Of a stretch of 64,000 nucleotides of DNA, positions 12,131 to 24,301 are shown in pieces (positions within the stretch are counted from its first letter, which is position 1; every line of letters begins with the position of its first letter). Below the pieces are notes generated by a model. That model did no database searches. It saw only the letters and a list, made by a program, of their open reading frames with translations, and was not told the DNA's origin. The translations under genes were made by a program, and so were the position numbers. This stretch comes from Sambucus nigra. Lineage: Eukaryota > Streptophyta > Magnoliopsida > Dipsacales > Adoxaceae. The stretch spans positions 276,696,109 through 276,760,108 of the forward strand of contig OX422222.1 in the NCBI GenBank assembly GCA_949130495.1, read 5' to 3'.

Positions 12131-13033
12131 CTTATAGGAATAAGGAAAAGCGAGAGAAAAACAACGGGTAAGAGAAAATACCCAAATTAAAATTATTATC
12201 AAAGGTTAGGTAATATTTTTCTTTAATTAAAATTTTGACAAAGGTTAATCCTAATGTCTAGCTGACAAAGAGTGATTTATAAAAATAATTATTACGTTAA
12301 CAATTATAATTAATAATATAAATGAATTAAAATGTTGAAAAGTAAATCAGACACTTGAGATAATGATTTATATGAGGAAACCCTTTTGGGAGAAAACCAT
12401 GGACCAGACTCACACCTTCTACTATATAGATAAAAAATTACACAAAGGGATAAATGTCTTAAAAAATTTAACCTGACTTAATTATTCACGATATTCATAA
12501 TCCAATTTTTCCACCTTATAGTGAGAAGAGCAAAAACATATTGATCTTTTACTCCTCGCCATGTGACAAGTGTAAACCTTATTGATAATGTCACATTTGA
12601 ACCTTTCAACGAATCTTATTTTAAGTTGAAGATGAAATTTTATTCCAATTGAACAAATGTGAAGCCAAAAATGTATTTATAACTTTCTAGTATGTGAAAT
12701 TCCTAAAGGTTTATGGAACTTTTAAAAAAGTGTTGGGATATTGAAAATAAAATCACAATAATTTTTTAGAAATAAAAATTAAAGTCTCTAAAGAAAAAGG
12801 TTGCACATATTTTTAAAGTCTTAATAAGAAGTAATAAAACTTAATAAATTTAAACTCTGGTTAAAACAAGGATATCTTAAAAATATTCAAAGAGTTTTGA
12901 AGAAAACTCTACTAAATAATAAATTTCAACATATAATTTTTGCTCCAAAAACCTCAAGCTCTCAAAAATGAATATCTACTTGTCTATGGAGAGAAGAAGA
13001 GCCTAAATATAAAAAAATGAACTTGTGGAGACA
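12131..13033. other. AT-rich flank, nothing recognised
   Basis: About 900 bases between the copia gag trace and the left target duplication of element 3. It may hold the decayed 5' leader or LTR of the copia element. No coding signal or structured repeat is evident. Confidence 0.5.
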
Positions 13034-13038
13034 ATATT

Positions 13039-15385
13039 TGTCACACCCCAAACCCAAATCCATTCTAATAGTTTCATCAATATTATAAGTAAATCATAAT
13101 CTTCAGTCCATTCGAATACAATTCATTTATCAATATTTTTTTCATGTGCAATAAACATAATCATGTTCTTTGTATCATAACTTAATTAACATCAAAGTCA
13201 TGATTAAGCGAACATATTATTCTATAATTGCCTATGATTAAATATTATAATCATCAAATCAACCCATGTTAACTCAATATATAAGATGTGCGTGCGTAGT
13301 AAAACCTCAGTGTGACAATGACAAAATTCACATGTCTAATCCCCAACTCTTTCTAACGGTGAAACTCTCAAATCACCGATCATATAATATCCTAGCAGGC
13401 AGCGTACAAACCTGAAAATGTTAAAATATAAACTGTAAGCATTAAGCTTAGTGAAGTACTCCTTCCCTGAAATGAAATAGCAGTTCTTTATCAAATCTGT
13501 GGATATAAAATCTAAATAATCCTACCCTACTATGAAATAGAAATTCTATATCAAATCTGTGGATATAAAATCCAAACAATCCCTTCCCGTTGGCAATAAC
13601 AAATCCTGGAACATAAGTTCCAACAAATCCTTGTCATAAGACAAAATAAATCATTAGATATTTGTTCAATTCCAATCCTGGATCATGAGACCCAAACAAA
13701 TCCTGGATCATAAGACCCAAATAATCTTGAATATTTTAATATCCAAACCAATCTTGGATCATATGACTCAAAAAAATCCGGGATATTTTAATATACAAGT
13801 AAATCCTGAATACCTGAGTATTCAAACCAATCCTTCTCGTAGAGATATATTCATATTATCATATCATTCACATATCGGTATATTTGAAATAATCGTAAGT
13901 ACACTCACATTGGCAACTTATCAAACTTTTCCTTTTCCCTTGTCTGACACTTGTTCAATCGGTTCTTCTTACCTTCCTATCATTCTTACAATATTAGTAT
14001 CATCATAAGAATATTTTCAATCCAAATAATAACTCCAAAGTAACTCAATTCATAAGCATCATATGATTCCATTCAGATCAATTATCATAGATGAAGTTTC
14101 ATCTAAATTCATGTTAAGATATTTAATATATCCAAATCATAGCCCAAACATTCTTTAGTTTCTTCCTGGTAATACAATCCTTAGCATATTAGGGTTCTAA
14201 TATAAAATATGACACATCATTTCAAATTTTCTAGAGCAAGATATGCCCATTTCTTTACTACATAGAAAATTCGCCCTATAGGCTCCTCTATCGTTCAGTG
14301 AACTTCCACGAATTATCATAATTTTTATACATCATAAATTTCTATTATATTCCATCAATTTCCAATAAACATATTTAATAATACAATATTAAAGTTTCAT
14401 AATTTTTAAGGTTCATTTGCTATGTCAAGCAAAACATTGAACACATGATGTGCATACTTACTCTTTTGGGGCAGATTCTATACATGAACTTCAAACTATC
14501 ACCCAAGATTCATTTCTTTCTATTTGTAAATACTATTTGGATATGATATACATATATGAGTCTGTTTCAATCTCTGACTATAATTATTTAATTCGAGTAA
14601 GTATACAAAAATATATAGAAGTTGGAATACACAAGGTTTCTAAACGAAGCAATTTTAAGGGTTTACATATTCAACATAGCTTAAACTTGCATCTAAACAT
14701 ATATATACATCAAGGCCTAAAAGTTTAATAAAAAATTTATTATTACTATCATTTCAACCATTAATATAGAAAAAATAAAAAGATTTACGGTTATCATTAC
14801 CTTTGGAAATTTTACGTAATTTCTATGGATTTTTCTCTATTTTTTCTCCTCACTTTTTTCTTCCTAGACTTCACAATCCTCTCTCCTCAGGATAAAACTC
14901 TTTCATGGATGAAATATGCTTAAGTATAAGGTTATTTCAAGTATTTAAAGTTGGCCAAACCCACCTCCTTCTCCAACCAATCAAAACAAACCATTTGTTA
15001 TACTAATGAGACAAAATACTACTTAACGAATTGACAGATTTTCCCCTGTTTTGTAATTTCAATATAACTCTTTACTCGGACCTCTATTTTACACATCGTC
15101 TGTTGTGTTACAAACCTAATTCATATATCTACAACTATCTAGTTTTCACCTCAAGTCAATTGTTATATTATGATGATCAAAACTAGTTTTCAACATGAAC
15201 ATTACTACCAAAAGCTTCAAAATTTTGTGTTTGTAACTAATTCGACATTTCATGCCTTATGAAGGTAGGATTAGACTAAACATAATAACCTAAAATTATA
15301 TATTTTAATAATCACATTACTCATATCACATAAGCTAATCATGATTCCAACACTGATTAATCATAATTATATTCGGGTTGTCACA
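13039..15385 (-). repeat. 3' LTR of element 3 (left copy, 2,347 bp)
   Basis: On the plus strand it starts TGTCACACCCC and ends GGGTTGTCACA, with TG...CA ends and a flanking ATATT. It aligns along its length with 21964-24296. Confidence 0.93.
13672..13836. repeat. short tandem array in the element 3 LTR (left copy)
   Basis: About six diverged units of 24-28 bp built on AATCCTGGATCATAAGACCC and CCTGGATATTTTAATATCC; the second kind contains an internal inverted repeat (GGATATTTTAATATCC). The other LTR has the same array at 22581-22765 with a different unit count. Confidence 0.75.
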
Positions 15386-15411
15386 ACTCTCCCCCCCCCC
15401 CCCCCCCCCCG
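15386..15411 (-). other. polypurine tract of element 3 expanded to G20
   Basis: Next to the 3' LTR the plus strand has ACTCT followed by 20 C (15391-15410). On the element's own strand this is a run of 20 G ending in AGAGT. It sits exactly where the polypurine tract belongs. Confidence 0.85.
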
Positions 15412-15860
15412 TTAGGAAATTTCGTCCCTGAAATTGACATTTCTTGTTTATCCAAATTAAACAAATACGGATAACGCATTTCTATGCTATCCTCTCTCTC
15501 CCTTGTATATTCTTCCATGGAATGCCTTTTCCACACAACTTTCACAAGTGGGATCACTTTTGATCTCATTATTTGTTCCTTCCTATCCATAATAGTAAGT
15601 GGTTCTTCTACATAGCTCAAGTCTTCCTTCAACTCAATAGGTTATTCCACCAATACATGTGAAGGATCCACTACATACTTTCTCAACATAGAAACTTGGA
15701 AAACATCGTGTAATCGGGCTAACTCTGCTGGTAATGCTAACTTGTAGGCAACCATCCTGACTTTCTCAAGAATTTTATAAGGTCTAATGTAGCGTGGACT
15801 TAACTTCCCTTTCTTTCCAAACCTCATATATCCTTTCCATGGCGATATCCGAAGAAACAC
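15387..15860 (-). pseudogene. integrase tail and chromodomain of element 3
   Basis: The minus-strand translation has GKLSPRYIRPYKILEKV, then LHDVFQVSMLRKYVVDPSHV, typical of the integrase C-terminal region. A chromodomain follows (EEPLTIMDRKEQIMRSKVIP, VVWKRHSMEEYTRER). A stop at about 15640 splits the two. The chromodomain identifies this second element as a chromovirus too. Confidence 0.87.
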
Positions 15861-15991
15861 AAATTCCCTTTCTGGAATTTTGAATCTTTTCGCAGTTTAT
15901 CCGCATAACTTTTCTGTCTGCTTTGATCTGTTCTCATTTTATCTTGAATAACTTTCACTTTCAGTGGTGACATTAATCAAGTCTGGACCCT

Positions 15992-17017
15992 CTATCTTTC
16001 TTTCACCAACTTCACCCCAACATAACATCTACCGTATAATGCTTCATATGGAGCCATAACAATAGTAGACTGAAAACTATTGTTATATACTAATTCTACC
16101 AAAGGCAAATATTCTTCCCAATTTCCTTTGAAGTCAAGCACATAAGCTCTAAGCATATCCTCCAAGATTTGTATGGTTCTTTTAGACTGCCAGTCCGTCT
16201 GAGGATGAAAAGATGTACTAAACCTTAAGTTAATACCCATAGCATACAGTAAACTATCCCAAAATATGGATGTAAAAATAGACCTGAAATAATAGAAACG
16301 GACGCTCCATGCAATCGAATAATCTCATTAATATACAATCTCACATACTTGTCAACTGTATACATAGTCTTGACTTCTAGAAAATGAGTTAACTTGGTCA
16401 ATCTATCCACCACTACCCAAATCGAATCTGATCCCTTCTGAGATCGAGGAAGACCAACCACAAAATCCATCATTACATGATCCCATTTTCATTCCGGTAA
16501 TGGAAATGGCTGAAGCAAACCCTCAAGTTTCTGATGTTCCATTTTCATTTGCTGACATATAAGGCATCCATCAACAAAACCAGCTATTTACTTCTTCATA
16601 TTATTCCACTAATAATGCTCCTTAAAATCCCTATACATTTTAGTATTACTAGGATGCATAGTATAAATGGAATTATAAGCCTCATCTAAAATTTTCTCTT
16701 TCAATCCGCCCACATTAGATACACATAACCGTTGTCTATACAATAAAGTTCCATCATTAACAATACAAAAATCTTTATACTTACCATCTTGGATATCATT
16801 CCATTTCTTCTCCAGAAATAGATCATGACTTAGCAAATCACGAATATGGATAGCTCAAAAAGTCTCTCGCTTACATGAGCAAGGAATCAATCTCCATATG
16901 TTAGCTATAATTCCACTCCCATCAATCTCAACTCCATAACGTGGGCAACTATAGCACACTGCATACAAGATAACCTACTTGAAGCCTTTCTACTTAGAGC
17001 ATTTGAAACTACATTTG
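15992..17017 (-). pseudogene. integrase of element 3 (zinc-finger region and core)
   Basis: Read on the minus strand from 17017, the linker after RNase H is followed by the HHCC region (EKILDEAYNSIYTMHPSNTK near 16700, then a decayed Cys pair near 16560). The core begins at about 16475 with MMDFVVGLPRSQKGSDSIWV and VVDRLTKLTHFLEV, and includes INEIIRLHGASVSIIS and GINLRFSTSFHPQTDWQSKR; the last normally reads NGQ-E, so the catalytic Glu region is altered. Several stops and a frame change around 16240 show it is dead. The domain is cut off from RNase H by the solo LTR. Confidence 0.87.
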
Positions 17018-17022
17018 CCTTC

Positions 17023-19883
17023 TGTGACACCCTGACTAATTAAATACTGGGTAGCTACTCCTTTATTCAAATTAATTCAAAATGTCAAGTTGGTTCAGTT
17101 CGTAGCATCACTGTCGGAAACGTTTTAACAATTACTAGCCACCTAATATTTAAAAAGTGATTTGTCAATTTTAGTAACATTCGATTTACATACAACCAAA
17201 TTAAATTATGAATTACTGATACCACAGAAACATCACAGTCACAATAAATAATGATGTAATAAACTAAGTCTGGGGGAATACACCTCACAACAATTTGAAT
17301 ACTGAAATAAACAAATACAATCCCTCATCATTAATTAAATTATAACCCAAATATAAAATAAGAACTGAGTAAATAAGATGTCTCTGAAAGGAAAGGGGCG
17401 ACATGCCCTACAAATGAATGAATCTGAAGTGGAGTCAAGATATAAAGTGGAGGCGTCTACTATCGAGGTCCTGTAACTTCCACAGCAGTCGCGGGAATAG
17501 AACTCCTATGCTTGGTGTCCTTGTGGCTGGGCACCGAAAAGGTTTTTACAAAAATAGATTTGAAAGCAAACGAGTCAGAGCCCGATTGTGAAAACAGTTT
17601 AAAATACAACAATTGTTTAATATAATTAAACAGTGAACATAAAGTACATGATACTGCGTGCACGCACATGAGTTCCTCACCTCTCAACTAATTGTGCACT
17701 CCTATCGTACCCGTACCCGTTCTAGTTATTCCCATATCGAACTATTCCAATACACAATCTAACATTTCTATACGATTCACGATTTAAGTCCCGACCTCTT
17801 AATTTAAACAGAGAGTTTTACTTTTCTCCTTAGTTCCCATATTAGTTATGCTAATCACTAGAGATTTTCCATTTTTAACTCTACTAAAATGTTGCTATTA
17901 TTCACACTTACATTTATTCATGACAGTTCATTTCAATTAGTAGTATATTATTCTCATCATAAATATACAATACTGGCACCTCGAGACTAAGCTGCGGTGC
18001 ACACATACTCTGTTATCCAATCCCGGTACATCACGTATATAAGGACCACATATTCCGAATCTCTCAGGCATCGTTTTCAATAAATAATAATCACACAAAT
18101 GGAGGCGAACATAGTTCACATCACATGGGTCACGCACATACCTACGCTTCCATGATCAGCAGAATTATTAACTTCTCAATAAGTCCTTCTCTGACCTATG
18201 TCCTCGAGGTACCAATCTAAATCCCCCCCGTAGGCACACAAAGATAAGATGGCTCTGATCGAACGCCGAACTCCCGTGATAGCAAGTATGGTAGGTATGT
18301 TATACATAAATGACTACATATACCAAGCATTCACACATCTTCGGTATCCCATAATATTGATAGAGGTATATTTCTCATTCCTATACCGTCATTTCATGTT
18401 ACACGTTTACAAGTCCCTGATTTATATACATTAAAGTTATCAACTTTTCTCACGTCGTAATTCTAGTTACTTATACCCTAACCCATAAATGTCATCCGGT
18501 TTACTACTTAATAACAAGTTTTAATCTTCAACGTACTTAAAATCTCACAAATATATTCACTAGTCAACGTGGGAAGGTTAACACTCAATTATATAAGTCT
18601 ATTAGAAGTTTTAAATAAAATCAGGCCTAAAAAGGCATTCTGTCAACTCGTTAGAAATATCGTTCGAACGAGGTCGTTCGAACGAATGTCTTAGAATGAA
18701 CTACCAACTCGTTAGAAAGGGTAATGTCATCCCATTAGAAATCTCGTTCGAACGAGGTCATTCGAATGACCTGGGCAGGTCTTCTAATGAGATGGTAGAA
18801 TACGCCCAGAAAATTCCCAATTTGTTTTCCTCAATTTTTCACTTCTCTAAATTCATTATAAGATCATCCCAGTCACATTTTAATGTTCTTAAACTTCACT
18901 AAATCCTCTTAGGTCGCTTCTTAACATATTTTTGGGGTCAAATCCTCCTAATCAACATGTAATTATCATTTATCCCCAAATATTATCCCAAACCCAATGA
19001 ACATGAACCCGGAATTTTATTATGCCTAATTACTCATCATAAATCCGTTTTTAAATCATCAAAGTTAAGTCTTCGAATACCAAATTCATCCATAACCATT
19101 CTACATGCAATTCCTAACCCAACTTTAGAGTTTCTACAACGATTTCATTTGTTTTCCTCAAAACTTTCAAGACAAAACAGTCTCTACACTAAATGTGGAA
19201 GAAATATTCAATGCACTTAAAAATATCAAAACACTTGCCTCAGATTTCCTCTTCATATGTGTTGACGGTGTTTCAAGATGGATTATGCCCTCTTTATGGT
19301 CACAATTTCTTCCAAAAATGATGGTGTTGGGTGTTTTTGGTTTAGATTTCTATGATAACTCCTCTCTAACTCCCGTAGTCCACTTCTAATGCTTTTGGCT
19401 GGTAATGGCCTTAGTGGACTCTTTAAAAATATAAATATAAACTCTAATTTTCATGGGTTTTTATTCCCTTATTTTTAAAAGTACCAAACTACCCTTCTAG
19501 GTAGCCTGTTTGGCCTAAAAATGCCCCGAGACCCAAACTAAACCCCCGGCTAGTGTTTTCTGACTATTTCGACCCTTCCGGACACGTTGACGCACTCAAA
19601 ATGACCATTCAGTTGATAAAAATATAATTCACTTTTTAATCTAATTAAATTCATTCCTAACGCGACTGACACGCGCGTCCAAACTTAATTTTCCAAATTG
19701 TCGTATTTCAGCCTCGCGACAACTTTAATATTTTCAATACTCGTGAAATATTCAATTTTAACATCATAATAAAATACCAACTCACATCTCGCTAGTATTT
19801 ATATCCGGATTAATTCTCAATTAATTCTCATTTAATTTAATTAATCCCTTAAATAAAAATTAATAAAATTACGGGGTATTACA
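17023..19883 (-). mobile_element. solo LTR (2,861 bp) of the element 1 family, nested in element 3
   Basis: The plus strand begins TGTGACACCC and ends GGGGTATTACA, so on the minus strand it starts TGTAATACCCCG and ends in ...GTCACA. The target duplication CCTTC is exact at 17018-17022 and 19884-19888. It shares segments with the 3' LTR of element 1, including the region at 19520-19610. No internal retrotransposon sequence is attached, so it is a product of LTR-LTR recombination. It lies within the conserved linker between RNase H and integrase of element 3, and removing it with one duplication copy leaves that linker in frame. Confidence 0.95.
18660..18772. repeat. cluster of TCGTTCGAACGA palindromes in the solo LTR
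   Basis: Exact copies of the 12-base palindrome TCGTTCGAACGA occur at 18660-18671, 18674-18685 and 18744-18755, followed by the related palindrome GTCATTCGAATGAC at 18757-18770. Between them lie half-related words (CTCGTTAGAAA). See findings. Confidence 0.93.
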
Positions 19884-19888
19884 CCTTC

Positions 19889-20330
19889 CCTGGATGGTAG
19901 TGAATTGTACAGTCATAATCTTTAATTAACTCCATCCACCGCCTCTGCCTCAAATTCAACTCTTTTTGAGTAAATAAATACTTAAGACTTTGATGGTCAG
20001 TAAAAAAATTTCATGCACTTCACCATACAAATAATGATGCCACAATTTCAGAGCAAACACAATAGTAAAAAGGTCTAAATCATGTGTAGGATAATTACGT
20101 TCATGTATACGCAGTTGTCTAGAAGAAAAATCAATAATACCATGGTGCATAAAAACACAACCCAACCCCTGATATGAAGCATTGGTATAAATAACAAAAC
20201 CATCTCCACTATGTGGAATAGTAAGAATAGGTGCAGTTACCAACCTCATTTTTAATTCTTTAAAACTATTTTCACAATCAGAAATCCATTCAAACTTTAC
20301 ATTTTTCGAGTTAATTTAATCATTGGAAAG
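19889..20330 (-). pseudogene. RNase H of element 3
   Basis: From about 20250 the minus-strand translation reads [20 protein letters not shown] (the usual YTDAS with D changed to N), [32 protein letters not shown] and [12 protein letters not shown], a recognisable gypsy RNase H. The frame ends at the solo LTR boundary within the conserved linker. The D-to-N change removes a metal-binding residue, so the enzyme was probably dead independently of the insertion. Confidence 0.88.
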
Positions 20331-20449
20331 GCAATTGAAGAAAACCCCTTAATAAACCTCCTATAATACCCAGATAAACCCAAAAAAATATTCACCTTAG
20401 TCACATTATTGGGCCTCTCCCATTTTACAATAGTTTATACCCATTTAGG

Positions 20450-21060
20450 ATCAACACATATACCATCCCCAGAAATAACATGGCTTAAAAATACAACTTG
20501 TGATAGTCAAAATTCACACTTTCTAAACTTAGCATATAATTGCTTATCTTTTAACACATTCAAAACACTTTTGAGATGATTTTTATGTTCAATCATATCA
20601 CATGAGTAAATCAGAATATCGTCAATAAAAACTATCACATACAAATCAACAAAAGGATGAAGTACTCGATTCATAAGATCCATAAATACAGTGGAGCATT
20701 AGTTAATCCAAAATGCATCACCTGTAATTCAAAATTACCATACTAAGTACGAAAAACAATTTTAGAAATATCACCTTCATGCACCCTCAGCTGATGATAA
20801 CTTGATCTCAAGTCTATCTTTATAAACACTTTAGCACCTTTCAATTGATCAAATAAATAATCTATATGAGGTAAAGGATATTGGTTCTTAACTGTAGCTT
20901 TATTCAGTTGCCTATAATCAATACACAAAAAAGCATAGTACCATCTTTCTTTTTCACACATAAAACTAGTGCACCCCATGGAGATACATTGGCCTGTATA
21001 AACCCCCTATCAAGTTAATCATGCAAGTCAATCTTGAGTTCTTTCAATTCAACAGGTGCC
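20450..21060 (-). pseudogene. reverse transcriptase of element 3
   Basis: The minus-strand translation has [20 protein letters not shown] then [20 protein letters not shown] and [10 protein letters not shown], followed in another frame by FGLTNAP and the catalytic FIDDILIYS near 20615, then [10 protein letters not shown]. One frame break lies near 20745 and another around 20690. The motif order and spacing match element 1's RT, but the two are clearly different families. Confidence 0.9.
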
Positions 21061-21197
21061 ATTCTATACAGTTCCATAGAAATAGGGATTGTCCCCAGTG
21101 CTAATTTAATACTAAATTCAACTTCTCTTTCTGGAGATAACCCAGGCAACTCACTAGGAAACACTTCTGGAAAATCTCGTACAATAGGAACATCAAC

Positions 21198-21789
21198 TCA
21201 TTGTAAAGCCCCATTCCTAGCATTAAGAACATATGCAATAAAACCCTCACAACCCTTACTCAATAATTTCCTCGTATGAATAGAAGATATGATGCAACTG
21301 GGAACGATTTTCCTTTCCCCCACAAATATAAATTCAGACTCACCTGGCATATTGAAAATAACTTCCTTACGGAAACAATCCATAGATGCATGATATTTAA
21401 ATAAATAATCCATTCCCATAACTATGTCAAAATCAGATATATCCAATGGAAGTAAGTCTATAATTGTATCCCTAAACCCCATTGTCGTGGAAATACCCAA
21501 ACCCACATCTAAACGAGTGCATGGTCTTTTCAGACATAAGTCTATAATTGTATCCCTAAAACCCATTGTCATGGAAATACCCAAACCAACATCTAAACGA
21601 GTACATGGTCTTTTCAGACATAATGCAAAAGTGTACGACACAAAAAAAATGTGTGGAACCGGGATCACTCAAAACATAAACACTTCTATCAGTAATAGAA
21701 AGTGTACCTATCACCACATCTGGAGTAACCTGAGCTTTTTTCGTCGTAAAGACTCGTCCACTTAGCCTGGAACTAGTGGCTTGTCCCAT
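21198..21789 (-). pseudogene. protease region of element 3, with internal duplication
   Basis: On the minus strand the region opens with GRVFTTKKAQVTPDVVIGTL and VLSDPGSTHFF, where the active-site triad D-S/T-G has become DPG. It continues to LLPLDISDFDIVMGMDYLFK, the standard end of a gypsy protease. In the middle, a 28-codon stretch (CLKRPCTRLDVGLGIS...) is present twice in tandem because of an 84-bp duplication. Loss of the catalytic Ser/Thr and the duplication inside the fold make activity very unlikely. Upstream, gag is absent. Confidence 0.87.
21454..21621. repeat. 84-bp in-frame tandem duplication in the protease
   Basis: Unit 1 spans 21454-21537 and unit 2 21538-21621, each starting AAGTCTATAATTG and ending CTTTTCAGACAT. 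They differ at about five positions, so the duplication is not recent. The length is a multiple of three, so the reading frame survives. Confidence 0.93.
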
Positions 21790-21946
21790 GCCCCAGGTTC
21801 GATCTATAATAACCGAGTTATAACAACCAAAACAAACATTTTATAATACTAAATTATTGGTTACCACATAAACAATTCATAAATATCAAATCAACTCAAT
21901 AACTGCCATTTAACCATCACACAGGTCCAGAATTAATAACCTAGAT

Positions 21947-21958
21947 GCTCTGATACCA
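21947..21958 (-). other. primer-binding site of element 3 (initiator Met-tRNA type)
   Basis: On the minus strand TGGTATCAGAGC lies five bases inside the 5' LTR. This is the classic sequence complementary to the 3' end of plant initiator methionine tRNA. Confidence 0.93.
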
Positions 21959-21963
21959 CTAAT

Positions 21964-24296
21964 TTTCACGCCCCAAACCCAAATCCATTCAAATCATTTC
22001 CTCAATATTATAATTAAATCACAATCTTCAGTCCATTCAAAATATAATTCATTTATCAATATTTTTTTCATGTACAATAAACATAATCATGTTCTTTGTA
22101 CCATAACGTAATAACATCAGAGTCATGATTAAACGAACATGTTATTCTATAATTGCCTATGATTAAATATTATAATCATCAACCCATACTAACTCAATTT
22201 ATAAGATGTGCGAGTGTAGTAAAACCTCGACGTGATAATGACAAAATCCCCAGCTCTTTCGAATGGTGCAACTCTCAAATCACCAATCATATGATATCCT
22301 TGCTGGCAGCGTACAAACCTGAAAATGTTAAAATATAAACTGTAAGCATTAAGCTTAGTGAGGTACTCCTTCCCTGAAATAAATAACAATTCTTTATCAA
22401 ATATGTGGATATAAAATCTAAATAATCCTGCCCTACTATGAAATAGCAATTCTATATCAAATCTGTGGATATAAAATCTAAACAATCCCTTCCCGTTGGC
22501 AATAACAAATCATGGAACATAAGTTCCAACAAATCCTTGCCATAAGACAAAATAAATCATTGGCTATTTGTTCAATTCCAATCCTGGATCATGAGACCCA
22601 AACAAATCCTGGATCATAAGACCCAAACAATCCTGGATATTTTAATATCCAAATAAATCCTGAATACTGAAGTATCCAAACCAATCCTGGATCACACGAC
22701 CCAAACAAATCCTGGATATTTTAATATCCAAACAAATCCTAAATACCTAAGTATTCAAACTAATCTTTCTCTTAGACCTATATTTATATTATTATATCAT
22801 TCACATATCTGTATATTTGAAATAATCATAAGTACACTCACCTTAGCAACTTACCAGCTTTTCTTTTTCCCTTATCTGACACTTGTTCAACCGCTTCTTC
22901 TTCCCTTCCTATTATTCTTATTACATTAGTATCATCATAATAATATTTTCAATCCAACGAATAACTCCAACGTAACTCAATTCATAAGCATCATATGATT
23001 CCATTCAGATCAATTATCATAGATGAAGTTTCATCTAAATTCATGTTAAGATATTTAACATATCCAAATCATAGACCAACCATTCTTTGGTTTCGTCCGG
23101 GCAATCCAATCCTTAACATATTAGGGTTCCAATACAAAAGACGACATATTATTTCAAAATTCCTAAAGCAAGATATGCCTATTTCTTTACTACATAGCAA
23201 ATCCACCCTACAGGCTCCTCTATCGTTCAATCAATTTCCATGCATTATCGTAGTTTTTTTACATCATAACTTTCCATGATCTTCCATTAAATTTTAATAA
23301 ACATATTAAATAATAAAAAAATTAAAGTTTCATAATTTTTAAGGTTCATTTTCTATGTCAAGCAAAACATCGAACGCATGATGTGCATACTTAGTCTTTT
23401 GGGGAAGAAATTATACCTGAACTTCAAACTATTACCCAAGATTCATTTCTTGGTATTTTTAAATAATTTTTGGATATGCTATAAAAATATGAGTCTATTT
23501 TAATATCCAATGGGAATTATTCAATTCAAGTAAGTATACAAAAATATATAGAAGTTTGAATACACAATGTTTCTAAACGAAGCAATTTTAAAGGCTTACA
23601 CATTCAACATAGCTTAAACTTGCATCTAACCATACATATACATCAAGGACATAAAGTTTAAAAACTTGATTATTACTATCATTTCAACCATTAATATACA
23701 AAAAATAGTGAGATTTACGATTAGCATTAACTTTTACGTAATTTCTATGGATTTTTCTCCTCACTTTTTCCTTCCTAGACTTCTCGATCCTTTCTCCTCA
23801 TGCTAAAACTCTTTCACGGATGAAATATGCTAAAGTAGAAGGTTATTTCAAGTGTTTAAAGTGGGCTAAAGCCACCTCCCTCTCCAACCAAACAAAACAA
23901 ACCATTTGTTATACTAATAAGACAAAACACTACTTAACGAATAGATAAATTTGCCCCTGTTTCGTAATTTCAGCATAACGCTTTACTCGAACCTCTGTTT
24001 TACACACTGTTTATTGTGTTACAAACATAATTCATATATCTACAACTATCTCGTTTTCACCTCAAGTCAATTGTTATGTTACGATTGTCAAAACTAGTTT
24101 CCAACATGAACATTCTTACCGAAGCCTTCAAAATTTTGTGTTTGTAACTAATTCGACATTTCATGCCTTATGAAGGTAGGATTAGACTAAACATAATAAC
24201 TTAACATTATATATTTTAGTAATCACATTACTCATATCACATAAGTTAAGCATGATTACAAAACTAATTAATCAGAATTATATCCGGGCTGTCACA
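21964..24296 (-). repeat. 5' LTR of element 3 (right copy, 2,333 bp)
   Basis: Its outer end is ...GGGCTGTCACA followed by ATATT. The inner end reads TTTTCACGCCCC, a mutated form of the TGTCACACCCC seen in the left LTR, so the terminal TG/CA is lost here. It carries the same short tandem array at 22581-22765. Confidence 0.92.
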
Positions 24297-24301
24297 ATAT
24301 T

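Larger units (their letters stand above)
13039..24296 (-). mobile_element. Ty3/gypsy chromovirus, gag-deleted (element 3), with nested solo LTR
   Basis: Two direct LTRs (13039-15385 and 21964-24296) flank a minus-strand protease-RT-RNase H-integrase-chromodomain order. The target duplication ATATT is exact at 13034-13038 and 24297-24301. A primer-binding site for initiator Met-tRNA and a polypurine tract are present at the right places. Only about 160 bases separate the primer site from the protease, so gag and its zinc knuckle are missing. The LTRs differ by many substitutions and indels, so the element is old. It is interrupted at 17023-19883 by a solo LTR; without that it would be about 8.4 kb. 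Confidence 0.95.

Noticed and set aside
7948..13033. LTRs for the copia element
   Set aside because: I searched both flanks for matching TG...CA direct repeats and a primer site and found none that I could support.
18660..18772. TTCGAA palindromes as heat-shock elements
   Set aside because: Heat-shock factor sites need GAA and TTC blocks separated by two bases in alternation. Here TTC and GAA are directly joined, so the spacing does not fit.
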